A stretch of 64,000 nucleotides of DNA, from the NCBI RefSeq assembly GCF_026012015.1, contig NZ_BRXR01000001.1, positions 962,001 through 1,026,000 of the forward strand, read 5' to 3'. This DNA is from Clostridium omnivorum (GTDB lineage Bacteria > Bacillota > Clostridia > Clostridiales > Clostridiaceae). The notes under the pieces are model-generated. The model was not told the origin of the DNA. It saw only the letters and a list, made by a program, of their open reading frames with translations, and made no database searches. Positions 18,658-27,687 of the stretch are shown here, in pieces (positions within the stretch are counted from its first letter, which is position 1; every line of letters begins with the position of its first letter). A program made the position numbers and the translations under genes.

Positions 18658-20226
18658 TCAAAAATTCCAAAATATATTTATCTCTCTATTCCCAGTGTTC
18701 TTATCCATTTCCCCTACCTCAATATAATCTATTAGCTCATTTACCATCGCATGGGTTAAACCTATGCAATTTGTAAACTTTCTAATTAACTCTTCCTTAC
18801 CTTCTGTTCTATTCTCTTTCCCTTCAAATTCTTCTTTTCGTTTTTCTAACTCTTCAGCTAAATGAGTAAACTCCTGTTCCTCATTGTAAAACAAGTCATT
18901 TAACTCCTTGAACTGTTTTTCTGTTATATTTCCCTTAATCTTATCAAGATAGAGACTTTTTATAGCTTCTCTTCTGCTCTTAATATCCTCTTTTAGCTTC
19001 TTTATTTTATTTTCAATACCATGAATCTCATTTGCTTTTGAAGCTTCTAGTACTATTTGAGAACATAGCTTATTCATATCACACAAAGTATTAATATGAT
19101 TTTTAATCCTAGTACTCACAATATCCTCAAGCTCATCAATTCTAACAGAATGACTTGTGCATAACTTTTCCTTGCCTGAAACTGAATACAGCTTACACCT
19201 TAAGTAGCTGTACTTTTCGCTGCTGTTAAACTTATTCATGGAGCTTTTACAATCCATGCATCTGATTTTCCCCGCAAATATATGTGTTTTACCTATTCCA
19301 GTGCTTCTAACCTTTGAAGCAATTCTTCTCTGAACCTCTTCAAAGGCTTTCTTATCAATTATAGCTTCGTGTGCATCTTCAAAAATAATCCAGTGAACCT
19401 TATCAATTGATCTGACTTTTTTTGATTTATAACTCATCTTTGCCCTTTTATGCTGAACCATATTGCCTATATACATTTCATTTTTTAATATACGCTTCAC
19501 AGTAGTTTTATTCCAAAGTTCATATGTTTCTTTTGCTGATGGGTTAATATAATTTAAACCTTTAATCTTCTTATATTTTGTTGGGCTAGGTATTTTTCTT
19601 TCATTTAAAATATTAGCTATACGCTGCGTGCCATTTCCCTGCATATATAAATTAAAGATATGCCTTACTACCTCAGCAGCTTCTTCATCTAATAACAACT
19701 TATTATTATCATTTGGATCCTTTATATAACCAAAGCAAGCAAAAGACCCAATAAATTTTCCTGTATGCTGCTTCATTCTAAATACTGATTTTATTGACTC
19801 ACTAATATCTTCACAGTACCACTCGTTTATAAGTCCATTTATCTGTCTGGACTTTTTATTGTGCTTATCAAGAGTATCTACTCCATCTACTACTGTTACA
19901 AATCTAATGCCCCATTCAACAAACTTGTTATGGAGGTACTTCTCTACAAGCTCCATATCTCTTGTAAATCTCGATTGTGATTTGCAGAGAATAATTTGAA
20001 ACTTACCATTTTCAGCATCCTTTAGCATCCTATTGAACTCAGGTCTCTCACCATCAAGTCCTGAGTAATCATCATCACTGTAAATGCTATATATATCCCA
20101 CTCTTTATCAAGAGCGTATCTTGTTAATAAATTTTTTTGATTTTGTATACTTTCACTGTCCTCTGTTGAATTCTTTTTATTGCGATCCTCATCTGATAAT
20201 CTACAATATATAGCTACCTTATACAT
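18658..20226 (-). CDS. Large serine recombinase (resolvase + recombinase + zinc ribbon)
   Basis: This 522-residue site-specific recombinase of the TnpX/phage-integrase type has a resolvase domain (about 1-150) with catalytic Ser11 in CRLSDED and the arginine cluster SQSRFTRD (83-90). A recombinase domain follows (about 160-300), then a zinc ribbon with CMDC and two later cysteines (about 335-370). A long charged coiled coil (about 395-470) and a short C-terminal domain end the protein. Such enzymes integrate or excise phages, conjugative transposons or sporulation elements. It looks intact, but no phage or conjugation genes and no clear attachment-site duplication surround it. Function as an integrase is certain by family; what it moves is unknown. 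Confidence 0.9.
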   Translation of the reverse strand: MYKVAIYCRLSDEDRNKKNSTEDSESIQNQKNLLTRYALDKEWDIYSIYSDDDYSGLDGERPEFNRMLKDAENGKFQIILCKSQSRFTRDMELVEKYLHNKFVEWGIRFVTVVDGVDTLDKHNKKSRQINGLINEWYCEDISESIKSVFRMKQHTGKFIGSFACFGYIKDPNDNNKLLLDEEAAEVVRHIFNLYMQGNGTQRIANILNERKIPSPTKYKKIKGLNYINPSAKETYELWNKTTVKRILKNEMYIGNMVQHKRAKMSYKSKKVRSIDKVHWIIFEDAHEAIIDKKAFEEVQRRIASKVRSTGIGKTHIFAGKIRCMDCKSSMNKFNSSEKYSYLRCKLYSVSGKEKLCTSHSVRIDELEDIVSTRIKNHINTLCDMNKLCSQIVLEASKANEIHGIENKIKKLKEDIKSRREAIKSLYLDKIKGNITEKQFKELNDLFYNEEQEFTHLAEELEKRKEEFEGKENRTEGKEELIRKFTNCIGLTHAMVNELIDYIEVGEMDKNTGNREINIFWNF

Positions 20227-20270
20227 TATTAATTATATACTCCCCTTATATTGCTTAAAGAAGTATAACT

Positions 20271-20304
20271 AACTAACTTGTTTAATCTGAAGAACAAGCT
20301 AGTT
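20271..20304 (-). repeat. Stem-loop between the small ORF and the recombinase
   Basis: AACTAACTTGTT (20271-20282) and AACAAGCTAGTT (20293-20304) form a 12-pair stem with one G-U pair. No T run follows in the direction of transcription, so it is an intercistronic structure or a protein-binding dyad rather than a terminator. Confidence 0.5.
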
Positions 20305-20326
20305 AATTTTATCTAAGGTAGTTTTT

Positions 20327-20455
20327 CTATTTTCTCTCATTGGCTTCTGATTTTATTATACTTATTATCAGGTTTTCAAGAACTTCCTTTTTCTTCTCTT
20401 GAAGTTCATTTTTAAAAAACTCATTTACAGTTACTTTTCCTTTTTTCTTTTTCAT
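20327..20455 (-). CDS. Small charged protein upstream of the recombinase
   Basis: A 42-codon frame encodes a lysine- and glutamate-rich product starting MKKKKGKVTVNEFFKNEL and predicted to be almost entirely helical. AGAGGTG sits 5 bases before the ATG at 20455, a good ribosome site. An in-frame ATG at 20494 would add 13 residues but has a weaker site. It lies 100 bases before the recombinase on the same strand. It could be an accessory or directionality factor for it, but I recognise no family. Confidence 0.5.
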   Translation of the reverse strand: MKKKKGKVTVNEFFKNELQEKKKEVLENLIISIIKSEANERK

Positions 20456-20597
20456 ACCAGCACCTCTAGGTAATACATATGGATTATACTTCATATATAT
20501 TCTTCTAATGCCTGTACAATTTCTTCATAAATTTAATAATATTTTTTATCTACGGTTGTTGACTTAATCTTCTTCTTTCTTCAATATATCCATATTC

Positions 20598-21500
20598 CTA
20601 CTCACCTATTATTTCAATAATCTTCTCACAAATTTCATGGCTTACCATGGAATCCTCAATACTTGGCTCTGGCTTATTCCCATTCTCAACACAATCAATA
20701 AAGTACTGTACTATCTGATAAAAGCCTCTCTTGTACAGTGTAGGCTTCCAATCATCAAATTTTTCAAAATTATTATCCATGCCACTAAAATGAGTACACT
20801 CTACCATATCCTGTACTACATACTTATTACCTTCCACCATATACTCAACCTTTTCTTCCGTTACACCATTATTTCTATTCATTATCCCAATTGCAGTGCA
20901 ATTATCTCCAATTAGTTGAATAATAACGCTATATAAAAAGTTTTCTTTTTTAACATATTGAACTTTTACATCCTTAATCTCTTTTCCCATCAAGAATCTA
21001 ATGGTATCCACCACATGAATAAAGTCATCCATGATAAATCGCCTTGTTTCTCCTGGAAGGATATATCTATTCTTTTGCATTATAATAATATCAGCATCCC
21101 CATAATCTCTTAAACTTTTATACATTGGTGCAAACCTTCTATTAAAGCCTACCATTGCAATAACACTTTTCGCCTTAGCTAATTCAACTAGCCTCTTAGT
21201 TTCTTCTATTTCTAAAGAAATTGGTTTATCTATATATACATGAATTCCATTATTAATTAACTTTTCTGCTATCTGTACATGCGCACAGGTAGCAGCGTGA
21301 ATAAAGGCAGCATCTATATTTTTATTCATAAGCTCTTCTACTGTCTGTACATATTCATTGATTCTATATTTTTTTGAAACCTTCTTCAATATTTCTATAT
21401 TTCTAGTACAAAATACTATTTCAACATTATCCATTTCAGTTATAACTGGTAAGTAAGCCTTTTGAGCAATATCTCCAAGTCCAATAATTCCTATTCTCAT
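20598..21500 (-). CDS. Gfo/Idh/MocA-family oxidoreductase
   Basis: A 300-residue NAD(P)-dependent oxidoreductase. The N-terminal Rossmann motif is GIIGLGDIAQKAYLPVI (4-20). The family signature YIDKPISLEIEETKRL (about 91-106) supplies the conserved Lys of the EKP motif, here DKP. The C-terminal half is the substrate-binding beta-sheet domain. Members oxidise or reduce sugars, inositols or related alcohols. The start follows AGGAGATGGGATAA. The length is slightly short for the family (usually 320-370). It stands alone beside the recombinase and gives no hint of its substrate. Confidence 0.8.
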   Translation of the reverse strand: MRIGIIGLGDIAQKAYLPVITEMDNVEIVFCTRNIEILKKVSKKYRINEYVQTVEELMNKNIDAAFIHAATCAHVQIAEKLINNGIHVYIDKPISLEIEETKRLVELAKAKSVIAMVGFNRRFAPMYKSLRDYGDADIIIMQKNRYILPGETRRFIMDDFIHVVDTIRFLMGKEIKDVKVQYVKKENFLYSVIIQLIGDNCTAIGIMNRNNGVTEEKVEYMVEGNKYVVQDMVECTHFSGMDNNFEKFDDWKPTLYKRGFYQIVQYFIDCVENGNKPEPSIEDSMVSHEICEKIIEIIGE

Positions 21501-21674
21501 TTATCCCATCTCCTTAAGCTTATTAATACTATAATACCATAACATTCTTCTATGAATACATTGGTAAACCTTAATGGCTTATGATTAAATTGGTTTTAAA
21601 ACATAGCTTCTTCATACATAACTTAAAAATTAAAATTAAGTTCCCTTGTCTTGCTATTGTAGTTAGAAGAAAAG

Positions 21675-21726
21675 AAAAAAATGCCCATATACAGGATTTC
21701 TTCCATAGCATATGGACATTATTTTT
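21675..21726 (-). terminator. Terminator downstream of the histidine phosphatase gene
   Basis: On the minus strand AATGTCCATAT (21720-21710) pairs with ATATGGGCATT (21690-21680), with one G-U pair, followed by TTTTTTC. It is nearly symmetric and could also work on the plus strand. Confidence 0.75.
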
Positions 21727-21798
21727 TATCAATCATTTTAAAATAACCTATAAATTATATTTAGTATAATAACCTTTTTTGCTTATACTCTCTTCTAA

Positions 21799-22344
21799 TT
21801 ACCTAGACAAATTCGCTAAGTCTTCCAGAGACAGCTTAGTGATGATTTCATACCCTTTACCTCGTCCCAACGGCTTAATAATTACTGTCCCCATATCTGG
21901 AATTTGGCCCAAGCCAATTCCCTGTGGAAAACTGTGGGAAATAATTACCTTATTACTTCCTTGAGAGGGACTGACTTCTAATTGAGATTGAAGGTAATCT
22001 AATATTCTTTTCTGTTCTATACTGGGCAAATTTCCACTTAACCTATAGATTTGAAAAAGAAATGGATCAATTTGTATATTGGCTCTTCCAAAAGCTAACT
22101 GGCCCGTTTCTATGGCTCTGCAAAGTGGGCTGGTTAAAGTAGGGTAACTAATAGGAATCCCCAGCATGCGAAATAGTTGTCCATAATAAATCGCCTGCCT
22201 TCTTCCAACTTCAGAAAGATTTCTTTGAGTATTACAGTCATAGAAATTGAAATTAGGCTGATCCTCTCCAACTGTTGCTTCCCCATGCTTAGCATATAAT
22301 ATATATCCTCCACTTCTAAGCAAATTAAATAATGAACTATTCAA
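21799..22344 (-). CDS. Histidine phosphatase-like protein with KHG in place of RHG
   Basis: A 181-residue member of the phosphoglycerate mutase-like superfamily. The region ILYAKHGEATVGEDQPNF (about 16-33) aligns with the catalytic RHG motif, but the arginine is lysine (codon AAG). The histidine that would be phosphorylated is kept, as are the downstream SPLCRAIETGQLAF motif and the later ISHSFPQGIG (second His). Related Bacillus proteins, as I recall them, read RHGEATVGEDQP, so the change is specific to this copy. Start is a TTG behind AAGGAG. Activity may be reduced. The physiological substrate of the group is unknown. Confidence 0.75.
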   Translation of the reverse strand: MNSSLFNLLRSGGYILYAKHGEATVGEDQPNFNFYDCNTQRNLSEVGRRQAIYYGQLFRMLGIPISYPTLTSPLCRAIETGQLAFGRANIQIDPFLFQIYRLSGNLPSIEQKRILDYLQSQLEVSPSQGSNKVIISHSFPQGIGLGQIPDMGTVIIKPLGRGKGYEIITKLSLEDLANLSR

Positions 22345-22548
22345 AGTAATTTCTCCTTTTACTCATGCTATTTATATCACTACCAATATACGGTACTTAC
22401 TTTAAATTGTTCAAGTTTATAAGCAATATTTGAATAGTAAAATTGGCAAGCTGCTTCTCTGTTCACCAATACATATTGATAAGCATATTTTAAATTAATG
22501 AGTATCTATAACGCATAATTCTAATTTAAAAACCTATTTAATTTAGTA

Positions 22549-23427
22549 ATGAAAAACTTAGACATAGCCTACTTCTTCAAAATCTGTGTTTATGACACCG
22601 CACCACATGTAGTGGATCCTGTTAATCCTGGTGCAGTAGATGAAATTCTAAACATGGGACAGTGCTGGAAGGAAGAGGGCTTCAAGCAATATAGAAAAAA
22701 TATCATTGATATCAATAAGGAGGTTGGGAGAACCTTTAGAAGAGCTTATAGGTATATAGGCGCTGCAAAATTAGTGCATGATGACTGGAGCAACTTCAAT
22801 AGCGAAGCTCTAAACCTTTCAAAGTTAAATAAACTAAAAGAAGAACTAAAGGATAAGATTTTAAACACTCCAGTATCTACTAGCGGTTTTGACAGACATC
22901 TTTTTGCTACAGCATTTACTCCCGAAGGAATTGTCACTTTTGTAGATACTCTTTATCCTGATTATAAAGATGTTTATGTTTTAAACGGCGGCCCTGGAAC
23001 TGGGAAAACTGACATACTTGATTATATTTCAAAGGAAGCCTTAAAAAGAGGCTATTATGTAGAAATATATCACGATCCATTAATTCCAGATAGAATAGAA
23101 CACATATTTATTCCTGAACTAAGCACAGCTATTCTTACTTCCAATGAAATTAATCAAAAACAATTTAATGGCTACCAAATCTATATGGATAATGTATTAA
23201 ATCCTTATGTATTAAATAAAAATAGAGAAGAAATAAAACACTCCTCAGAAGCTTTCTACCAATTATTAAATAAAGGACTTGAAATTATTTCCCATGCAAA
23301 ACAGCTTCATGACCAAATGGAGACATATTATATTCCTAACATGGATTTTGACAAGGTCAATGAAGTAAGCGACACAGTTATAAACAAAATTTTAGAGTAT
23401 GAAAAAGAATATCTAGAAAAGAAGTAA
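22549..23427 (+). pseudogene. N-terminally truncated PRK06851-type ATPase
   Basis: The 292-residue frame matches the later part of a two-P-loop ATPase family of about 370 residues. It begins inside the family's conserved TAPHVVDPVNPGAVDEI segment (residues 17-33 here), retains the second Walker A GGPGTGKT (about 147-154) and continues to the normal end. The first nucleotide-binding half is gone, the first dozen residues look unrelated, and the ATG at 22549 has no ribosome site. I found no trace of the missing part in 22345-22548. It is most likely a remnant, though a shortened functional protein is possible. Confidence 0.65.
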
Positions 23428-23441
23428 CAAAAAAATTAAAT

Positions 23442-23490
23442 GGGTTATCTCAAAATAGAGAGTATTCTCTATAAGGAGATAGCCCTTTTA
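23442..23490 (+). terminator. Terminator after the truncated ATPase gene
   Basis: GGGTTATCTC (23442-23451) pairs with GAGATAGCCC (23476-23485), with an inner AGAGAGTATTCTCT stem, followed by TTTTAAATT. Confidence 0.8.
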
Positions 23491-23533
23491 AATTATCTGC
23501 GTCTATTAACTGTAATCCCAAGCAACACTTACA

Positions 23534-24202
23534 TCATATAGCTGCTTGAATTTTAGTTGGCTTTTCTTTTTTAGCCAATGCAAGAAGAAGTCCTAGTGCT
23601 ATAGATAAAAATGCTGAAACAAGAACCCTATACTGTGAAGGAATCAAGAAAACAATAGTATGAGCTGGTATCCAGAAAAATGGACAGGTTTTTAGCCAGC
23701 TAAACTCAACAAGAGAGTTCCAATCATTTTTGGTTATAAGTTCTTTAAGTGTCACCTTGCCTCCCTTTGTATCGTATTTCTCATCTATATACATATCAGT
23801 AAATCTGTGAAACACCATCATCATTGGCCCAAAGGTTACATTCATAATAGCACTTCCAAAGAAGGCCTGGGCTAAGTTTGAGCCCTTAAATGGAAGTCTA
23901 CCTGCTGCTTGAGCTGCTGCAGCCCCTCCCATAAATACTGTAAATACAAGGGTTACCATCATACCAATAATCCCCCATATTAAAGCCTTATAGAATACAC
24001 CCTTAGGTATAACCCATTCCCCTTTTAAAACTCTTATGCCAAGCAAATCTCCCATGCTTGCAAGTATGGCAAATTTTACGAAACCGCCTGTGTAAGGATG
24101 AGCATCTGTTACGGTTATAAATGCAACTCTTGAAGCTGGAATAACTAATATAAGTATCCACACCAACAGCCCTGCTCCCCAAAACAAATCACCTTTTTTC
24201 AT
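23534..24202 (-). CDS. Polytopic membrane protein, possibly Mpv17/PMP22-like
   Basis: A 222-residue membrane protein with about five hydrophobic spans (near 7-27, 40-55, 68-95, 110-130 and 180-210). The C-terminal stretch FFWIPAHTIVFLIPSQYRVL recalls the Mpv17/PMP22 signature (W, P, then VP and R), but I would not rely on it. It starts 55 bases after iorB on the same strand and may be the last gene of that operon. A role in transport of an aromatic or branched acid would fit but has no direct support. Confidence 0.6.
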   Translation of the reverse strand: MKKGDLFWGAGLLVWILILVIPASRVAFITVTDAHPYTGGFVKFAILASMGDLLGIRVLKGEWVIPKGVFYKALIWGIIGMMVTLVFTVFMGGAAAAQAAGRLPFKGSNLAQAFFGSAIMNVTFGPMMMVFHRFTDMYIDEKYDTKGGKVTLKELITKNDWNSLVEFSWLKTCPFFWIPAHTIVFLIPSQYRVLVSAFLSIALGLLLALAKKEKPTKIQAAI

Positions 24203-24257
24203 CTTGACCCTCCTGTATTTCTATTCTGCCCATAACAATTAATAATTGTTATACATC

Positions 24258-24827
24258 CTAAACTAAAGCCATTCCCGTTTCAATTGCCTTTAAATTTAAT
24301 TCAACAAATTGAGGTTTAACGTTGTCTTTAATAATCTTTTCCCAATCTATAGACTGAAGTCCCATTGCTTTTATAATTGTTCCTAGAAGGATTACGTTCA
24401 TAACCTTTGAATTGCCAAGCTCTTGTGCCTTTCCAGCTGCATCTATAGCTGTTGTTTGAACCTTGCTTGAAAGCTCCCCTATTACGTCAGATGGATAATC
24501 AGCTTTTCCAGAAAGTATCGGCATTGAGTTTATCTCAAAGTCATTTACTACAACCTTTCCATTTGGTTTTAAATACTTAAGCCATCTTAGAGCTTCCATT
24601 TTTTCAAAAGAAACCAATATATCTGCTCCTCCAATTTCTATAACTGGAGATTCTACTTTATCACCATATCTTACTTGGGAGGAAACAGAACCTCCTCTTT
24701 GAGACATGCCATGAATTTCACTCATCTTTACATCGTAGCCAGCTTCCATAAGACCAGTTGTGAGAAGCTTGCTTGCTAAAATTGTTCCCTGACCGCCTAC
24801 TCCAACTAATAAAATACTTTTAACCAT
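24258..24827 (-). CDS. iorB: Indolepyruvate ferredoxin oxidoreductase, beta subunit
   Basis: The 189-residue gamma/beta-type subunit of a 2-oxoacid:ferredoxin oxidoreductase. It begins MVKSILLVGVGGQGTILASK, the family's glycine-rich motif, and contains EIHGMSQRGGSVSSQVRYG. With IorA it oxidatively decarboxylates aryl-pyruvates such as indolepyruvate and phenylpyruvate, formed by transamination of aromatic amino acids, to aryl-acetyl-CoA while reducing ferredoxin. It starts one base after the iorA stop, so the two are translationally coupled. Confidence 0.92.
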   Translation of the reverse strand: MVKSILLVGVGGQGTILASKLLTTGLMEAGYDVKMSEIHGMSQRGGSVSSQVRYGDKVESPVIEIGGADILVSFEKMEALRWLKYLKPNGKVVVNDFEINSMPILSGKADYPSDVIGELSSKVQTTAIDAAGKAQELGNSKVMNVILLGTIIKAMGLQSIDWEKIIKDNVKPQFVELNLKAIETGMALV

Positions 24828-24828
24828 T

Positions 24829-26613
24829 TTACGCTTCCACCTTTCCTATAGCCTTTACTGGGCATACTTGAAGACAAACTTCGCAGCCAACACAAGAATC
24901 TGGATTAATACTTGACTTCTTTGAAGCCTTATCAAAGGATAGTGCTGGACAGCCTGTTCTTATACAAGCTTTGCAGCCTATACACTTTTCAATGTCTACC
25001 TTGCACTTTTTTGTAAATACACCCTTGAATTCTTCCTTGTCTTCATAGGATAATTTCTTTAAAACGCATGGCCATCTTGTAATTATTACCGAAGGCTCAT
25101 CCAGGCTTAGTGCCCAATCAAGAGCATTTTTAACTGCCGCAAGGTTGTTTGGATCTATTGATACAACGTGTTTAATACCACAGGCTTTAACTAAGGCTTC
25201 AATATTTACCTCAGTAGTTTCCTTTCCCTGAAGAGTATAGCCTGTACCTGGGTTTTCCTGATGTCCTGTCATACCTGTAATACGGTTGTCCAATATAACA
25301 TTGACAGTATTGCTTCTATTATAAACTACGTCAAGCAATGAATTTATGCCTGTATGGAAGAAGGTTGAATCTCCAAGTATGGATACAACTCTCATCTTAT
25401 TATCTTCTTTCATGTTAAATACCTGCTGAGCTCCATGCCCTGCACTAATGCTTGCACCCATGCAGATATTAAAATCCATTGCATTATATGGTTCTGCAAA
25501 ACCAAGAGTGTAACATCCTATGTCACCTGATACCATTACATTCTTTCTCTTTCCAAGCTCATAGAAGAAACCTCTATGAGGGCAACCTGCACATAGTGTT
25601 GGAGGTCTTGAAACAACCTTGCTTTCATCAAAGCCTATTGTAGGGTTTGTTTCTCCAAAAACTGCCTTCCTTATAACATCTGGAGTCATTTCACCATATG
25701 GAGGGAAGAAATTATTTCCATAGCAATCAAAGCCCAAAATTCTTACCTGCTCTTCTATATACGAATCATTTTCTTCTATTACATAAATTTTTTCAACCTG
25801 GCTTGCAAACTCTTTAATCTTCTCAGTTGGCAGAGGGTTAGTAAAACCTAGCTTTAAATAGGATACTGAATCTCCAAACACCTCTTTAGCAAAAACAAAA
25901 GATGCTCCTGAAGCTATTACTCCAACCTTCTTTTCATTCCATTCAATATAATTCAAAGCACTGTTATTTGAATAATCTAACAGGCATTTTGTTCTTTCTT
26001 CTACTTTTACTCTCATCTTTCTAGCAAAGTCAGGGACAGTCACATATTTCTTAATATCTTTAACATAATTCTTTATGCCAATCTCTTGTCTTTCACCACA
26101 GTCAACTATTCCCTTAGAATGGCAGACTCTAGTTGTCATTCTAAGTAATACTGGAGTATCAAACTTTTCGCTTATTTCAAAGGCCATTTTCATCATGTCT
26201 TTTGACTCTTGGCTATCTGAGGGCTCAAGCATTGGTATTTTTGCAAATTTAGCATAATTTCTATTATCCTGTTCGTTTTGTGAGGAGAACTGTCCTGGTT
26301 CATCAGCAGTTATTAGTACCATTCCACCATTAACCCCCGTGTAAGCAAACGTAAACAAAGGATCTGCGGCAACGTTTACTCCTACGTGCTTCATGGCAGC
26401 AAATGATCTAGCTCCAGCAATAGATGCACCTATAGCCGCTTCCGCAGCAACTTTTTCATTTGGAGCCCATTCTGCTAAAATATCTTCCTTATATAATGCT
26501 GTGTTTTCTAGTATTTCTGTACTTGGTGTTCCCGGATAAGCAGAAGCGTACTTTACTCCTGCTTCCCAAGCACCGCGTGCTATTGCTTCATTGCCTGTAA
26601 ATAATTTTTTCAT
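24829..26613 (-). CDS. iorA: Indolepyruvate ferredoxin oxidoreductase, alpha subunit
   Basis: This 594-residue subunit carries the pyruvate-binding domain (N-terminal, GNEAIARGAWEAGVKYASAY), the TPP domain (CAGCPHRGFF, then GDIGCYTLG and GDSTFFHTGI) and two C-terminal [4Fe-4S] motifs (CIGCKACIRTGCP and CVGCEVCLQVCPV). This is the usual IorA order. The ATG at 26613 is chosen because AAAGGAAG lies 7 bases upstream; a GTG at 26631 overlaps that site. It follows ptb by 26 bases. It catalyses ferredoxin-linked oxidation of 2-oxoacids in amino-acid fermentation. Confidence 0.95.
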   Translation of the reverse strand: MKKLFTGNEAIARGAWEAGVKYASAYPGTPSTEILENTALYKEDILAEWAPNEKVAAEAAIGASIAGARSFAAMKHVGVNVAADPLFTFAYTGVNGGMVLITADEPGQFSSQNEQDNRNYAKFAKIPMLEPSDSQESKDMMKMAFEISEKFDTPVLLRMTTRVCHSKGIVDCGERQEIGIKNYVKDIKKYVTVPDFARKMRVKVEERTKCLLDYSNNSALNYIEWNEKKVGVIASGASFVFAKEVFGDSVSYLKLGFTNPLPTEKIKEFASQVEKIYVIEENDSYIEEQVRILGFDCYGNNFFPPYGEMTPDVIRKAVFGETNPTIGFDESKVVSRPPTLCAGCPHRGFFYELGKRKNVMVSGDIGCYTLGFAEPYNAMDFNICMGASISAGHGAQQVFNMKEDNKMRVVSILGDSTFFHTGINSLLDVVYNRSNTVNVILDNRITGMTGHQENPGTGYTLQGKETTEVNIEALVKACGIKHVVSIDPNNLAAVKNALDWALSLDEPSVIITRWPCVLKKLSYEDKEEFKGVFTKKCKVDIEKCIGCKACIRTGCPALSFDKASKKSSINPDSCVGCEVCLQVCPVKAIGKVEA

Positions 26614-26639
26614 AATTAATCTTCCTTTCACTTTTTATA

Positions 26640-27545
26640 CTATTTCACTGCTGATGCAGACAAAACTAAGGATAAATATTTTTCTTCTGCTGTTGAGCCT
26701 CTTGAAGTAAGTACAATTGGAACCTTTGCTCCAACAATAAATCCTGCCATTTTAGCTCCTGCAGAATATACAAGGGACTTTCCTAAAATATTACCAGCTG
26801 TAATGTTTGGAACTATCAGTATGTCTGCATCCCCAGTTACTGGACTCTTAAAACCTTTTATATCTGCAGATTCCTTGCTCATAGTTAAATCGTAGGATAT
26901 AGGTCCTTCAACTATGCAGTTTTTTATTTCTCCATTTTCATTCATCTTTTTCAGTAAATCCGCATCTACAGCCTCAGGCATTTTGGGATTTACTGTTTCC
27001 ACTGCAGCAAGCACAGCTACCTTTGGCTCATCATACCCCATTGCAATAAAGGTATTTACTGCATTCTCAATTATCTGTTTCTTTTCCTCAAGATTTGGAT
27101 ACATCATCATTCCTCCATCAGTTACTGCAAGCAGCTTATGATAGGTAGGTAACTCATGAATAACTACATGGGACATAACATTTCCTGTTCTTAGCCCCTT
27201 TTCCTTATTTACTACTGCTTTTAAAATGTCTGCAGTCTGAATTTTACCCTTCATTATAAAATCAGCCTTTTCACTATTTATAAGTTCAACGGCCTTTGCA
27301 GCAGCTGCTGCATCATCATTAACCTCAATAATTGCTTCTTCAGATAAGTCCTCCTGCAGTCTTTCAATTACTTCTTTTATCTTTTGTTTATCCCCTATTA
27401 GAATAGGCTCAACTATGTTATCTTTCTTTGCTCTAAAGACAGCCTCAAGAGTGTGCTCATCCTGAGCAGCAACTACTGCTACCTTTTTCTTTGAATCCAA
27501 ATTTTGAACCTTTTTAATTAAATCCTCAAATGTTCTAAATTCCAT
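26640..27545 (-). CDS. ptb: Phosphate butyryltransferase-type acyltransferase
   Basis: A 301-residue phosphate acyltransferase (Pta/Ptb family) converts acyl-CoA plus phosphate to acyl-phosphate. Ptb-type landmarks are ADFIMKGKIQTADILKAVV, GLRTGNVMSHVVIHELPTY and the C-terminal VPNITAGNILGKSLVY. Upstream of iorA-iorB in the same operon, it should take the aryl-acetyl- or branched acyl-CoA made by IorAB, allowing ATP formation by an acyl kinase. No butyrate kinase gene is in the window. The start follows GAAGGAGGAGCC. A sigma-54 promoter precedes it. Confidence 0.9.
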   Translation of the reverse strand: MEFRTFEDLIKKVQNLDSKKKVAVVAAQDEHTLEAVFRAKKDNIVEPILIGDKQKIKEVIERLQEDLSEEAIIEVNDDAAAAAKAVELINSEKADFIMKGKIQTADILKAVVNKEKGLRTGNVMSHVVIHELPTYHKLLAVTDGGMMMYPNLEEKKQIIENAVNTFIAMGYDEPKVAVLAAVETVNPKMPEAVDADLLKKMNENGEIKNCIVEGPISYDLTMSKESADIKGFKSPVTGDADILIVPNITAGNILGKSLVYSAGAKMAGFIVGAKVPIVLTSRGSTAEEKYLSLVLSASAVK

Positions 27546-27600
27546 GTGGCTCCTCCTTCTAATACTACATATCCAAATATTCTACTACTCCCTTTATTAG

Positions 27601-27616
27601 AGCAATTATTGTGCCA
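27601..27616 (-). promoter_or_regulatory. Sigma-54 promoter of ptb-iorA-iorB
   Basis: Read on the minus strand: TGGCAC (27616-27611), five bases, TTGCT (27605-27601). This equals the -24/-12 consensus TGGCAC-N5-TTGCW. Transcription would begin near 27590, 45 bases ahead of the ptb start. Confidence 0.92.
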
Positions 27617-27643
27617 AAAAAATACAGGCTTAAAACCTGTATT
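27616..27643 (-). terminator. Terminator of the PrpR-type activator gene
   Basis: AATACAGG (27643-27636) pairs with CCTGTATT (27628-27621), followed by TTTTTT. Its T run touches the -24 element of the next promoter. Confidence 0.85.
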
Positions 27644-27687
27644 CTCCTTAATTTATTTTCTATATGCTTCCAATGTTGTTATCTTTA

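Noticed and set aside
24831-26631. GTG start for iorA at 26631
   Set aside because: The GTG is part of the region carrying the ribosome site AAAGGAAG; the ATG at 26613 has correct spacing.
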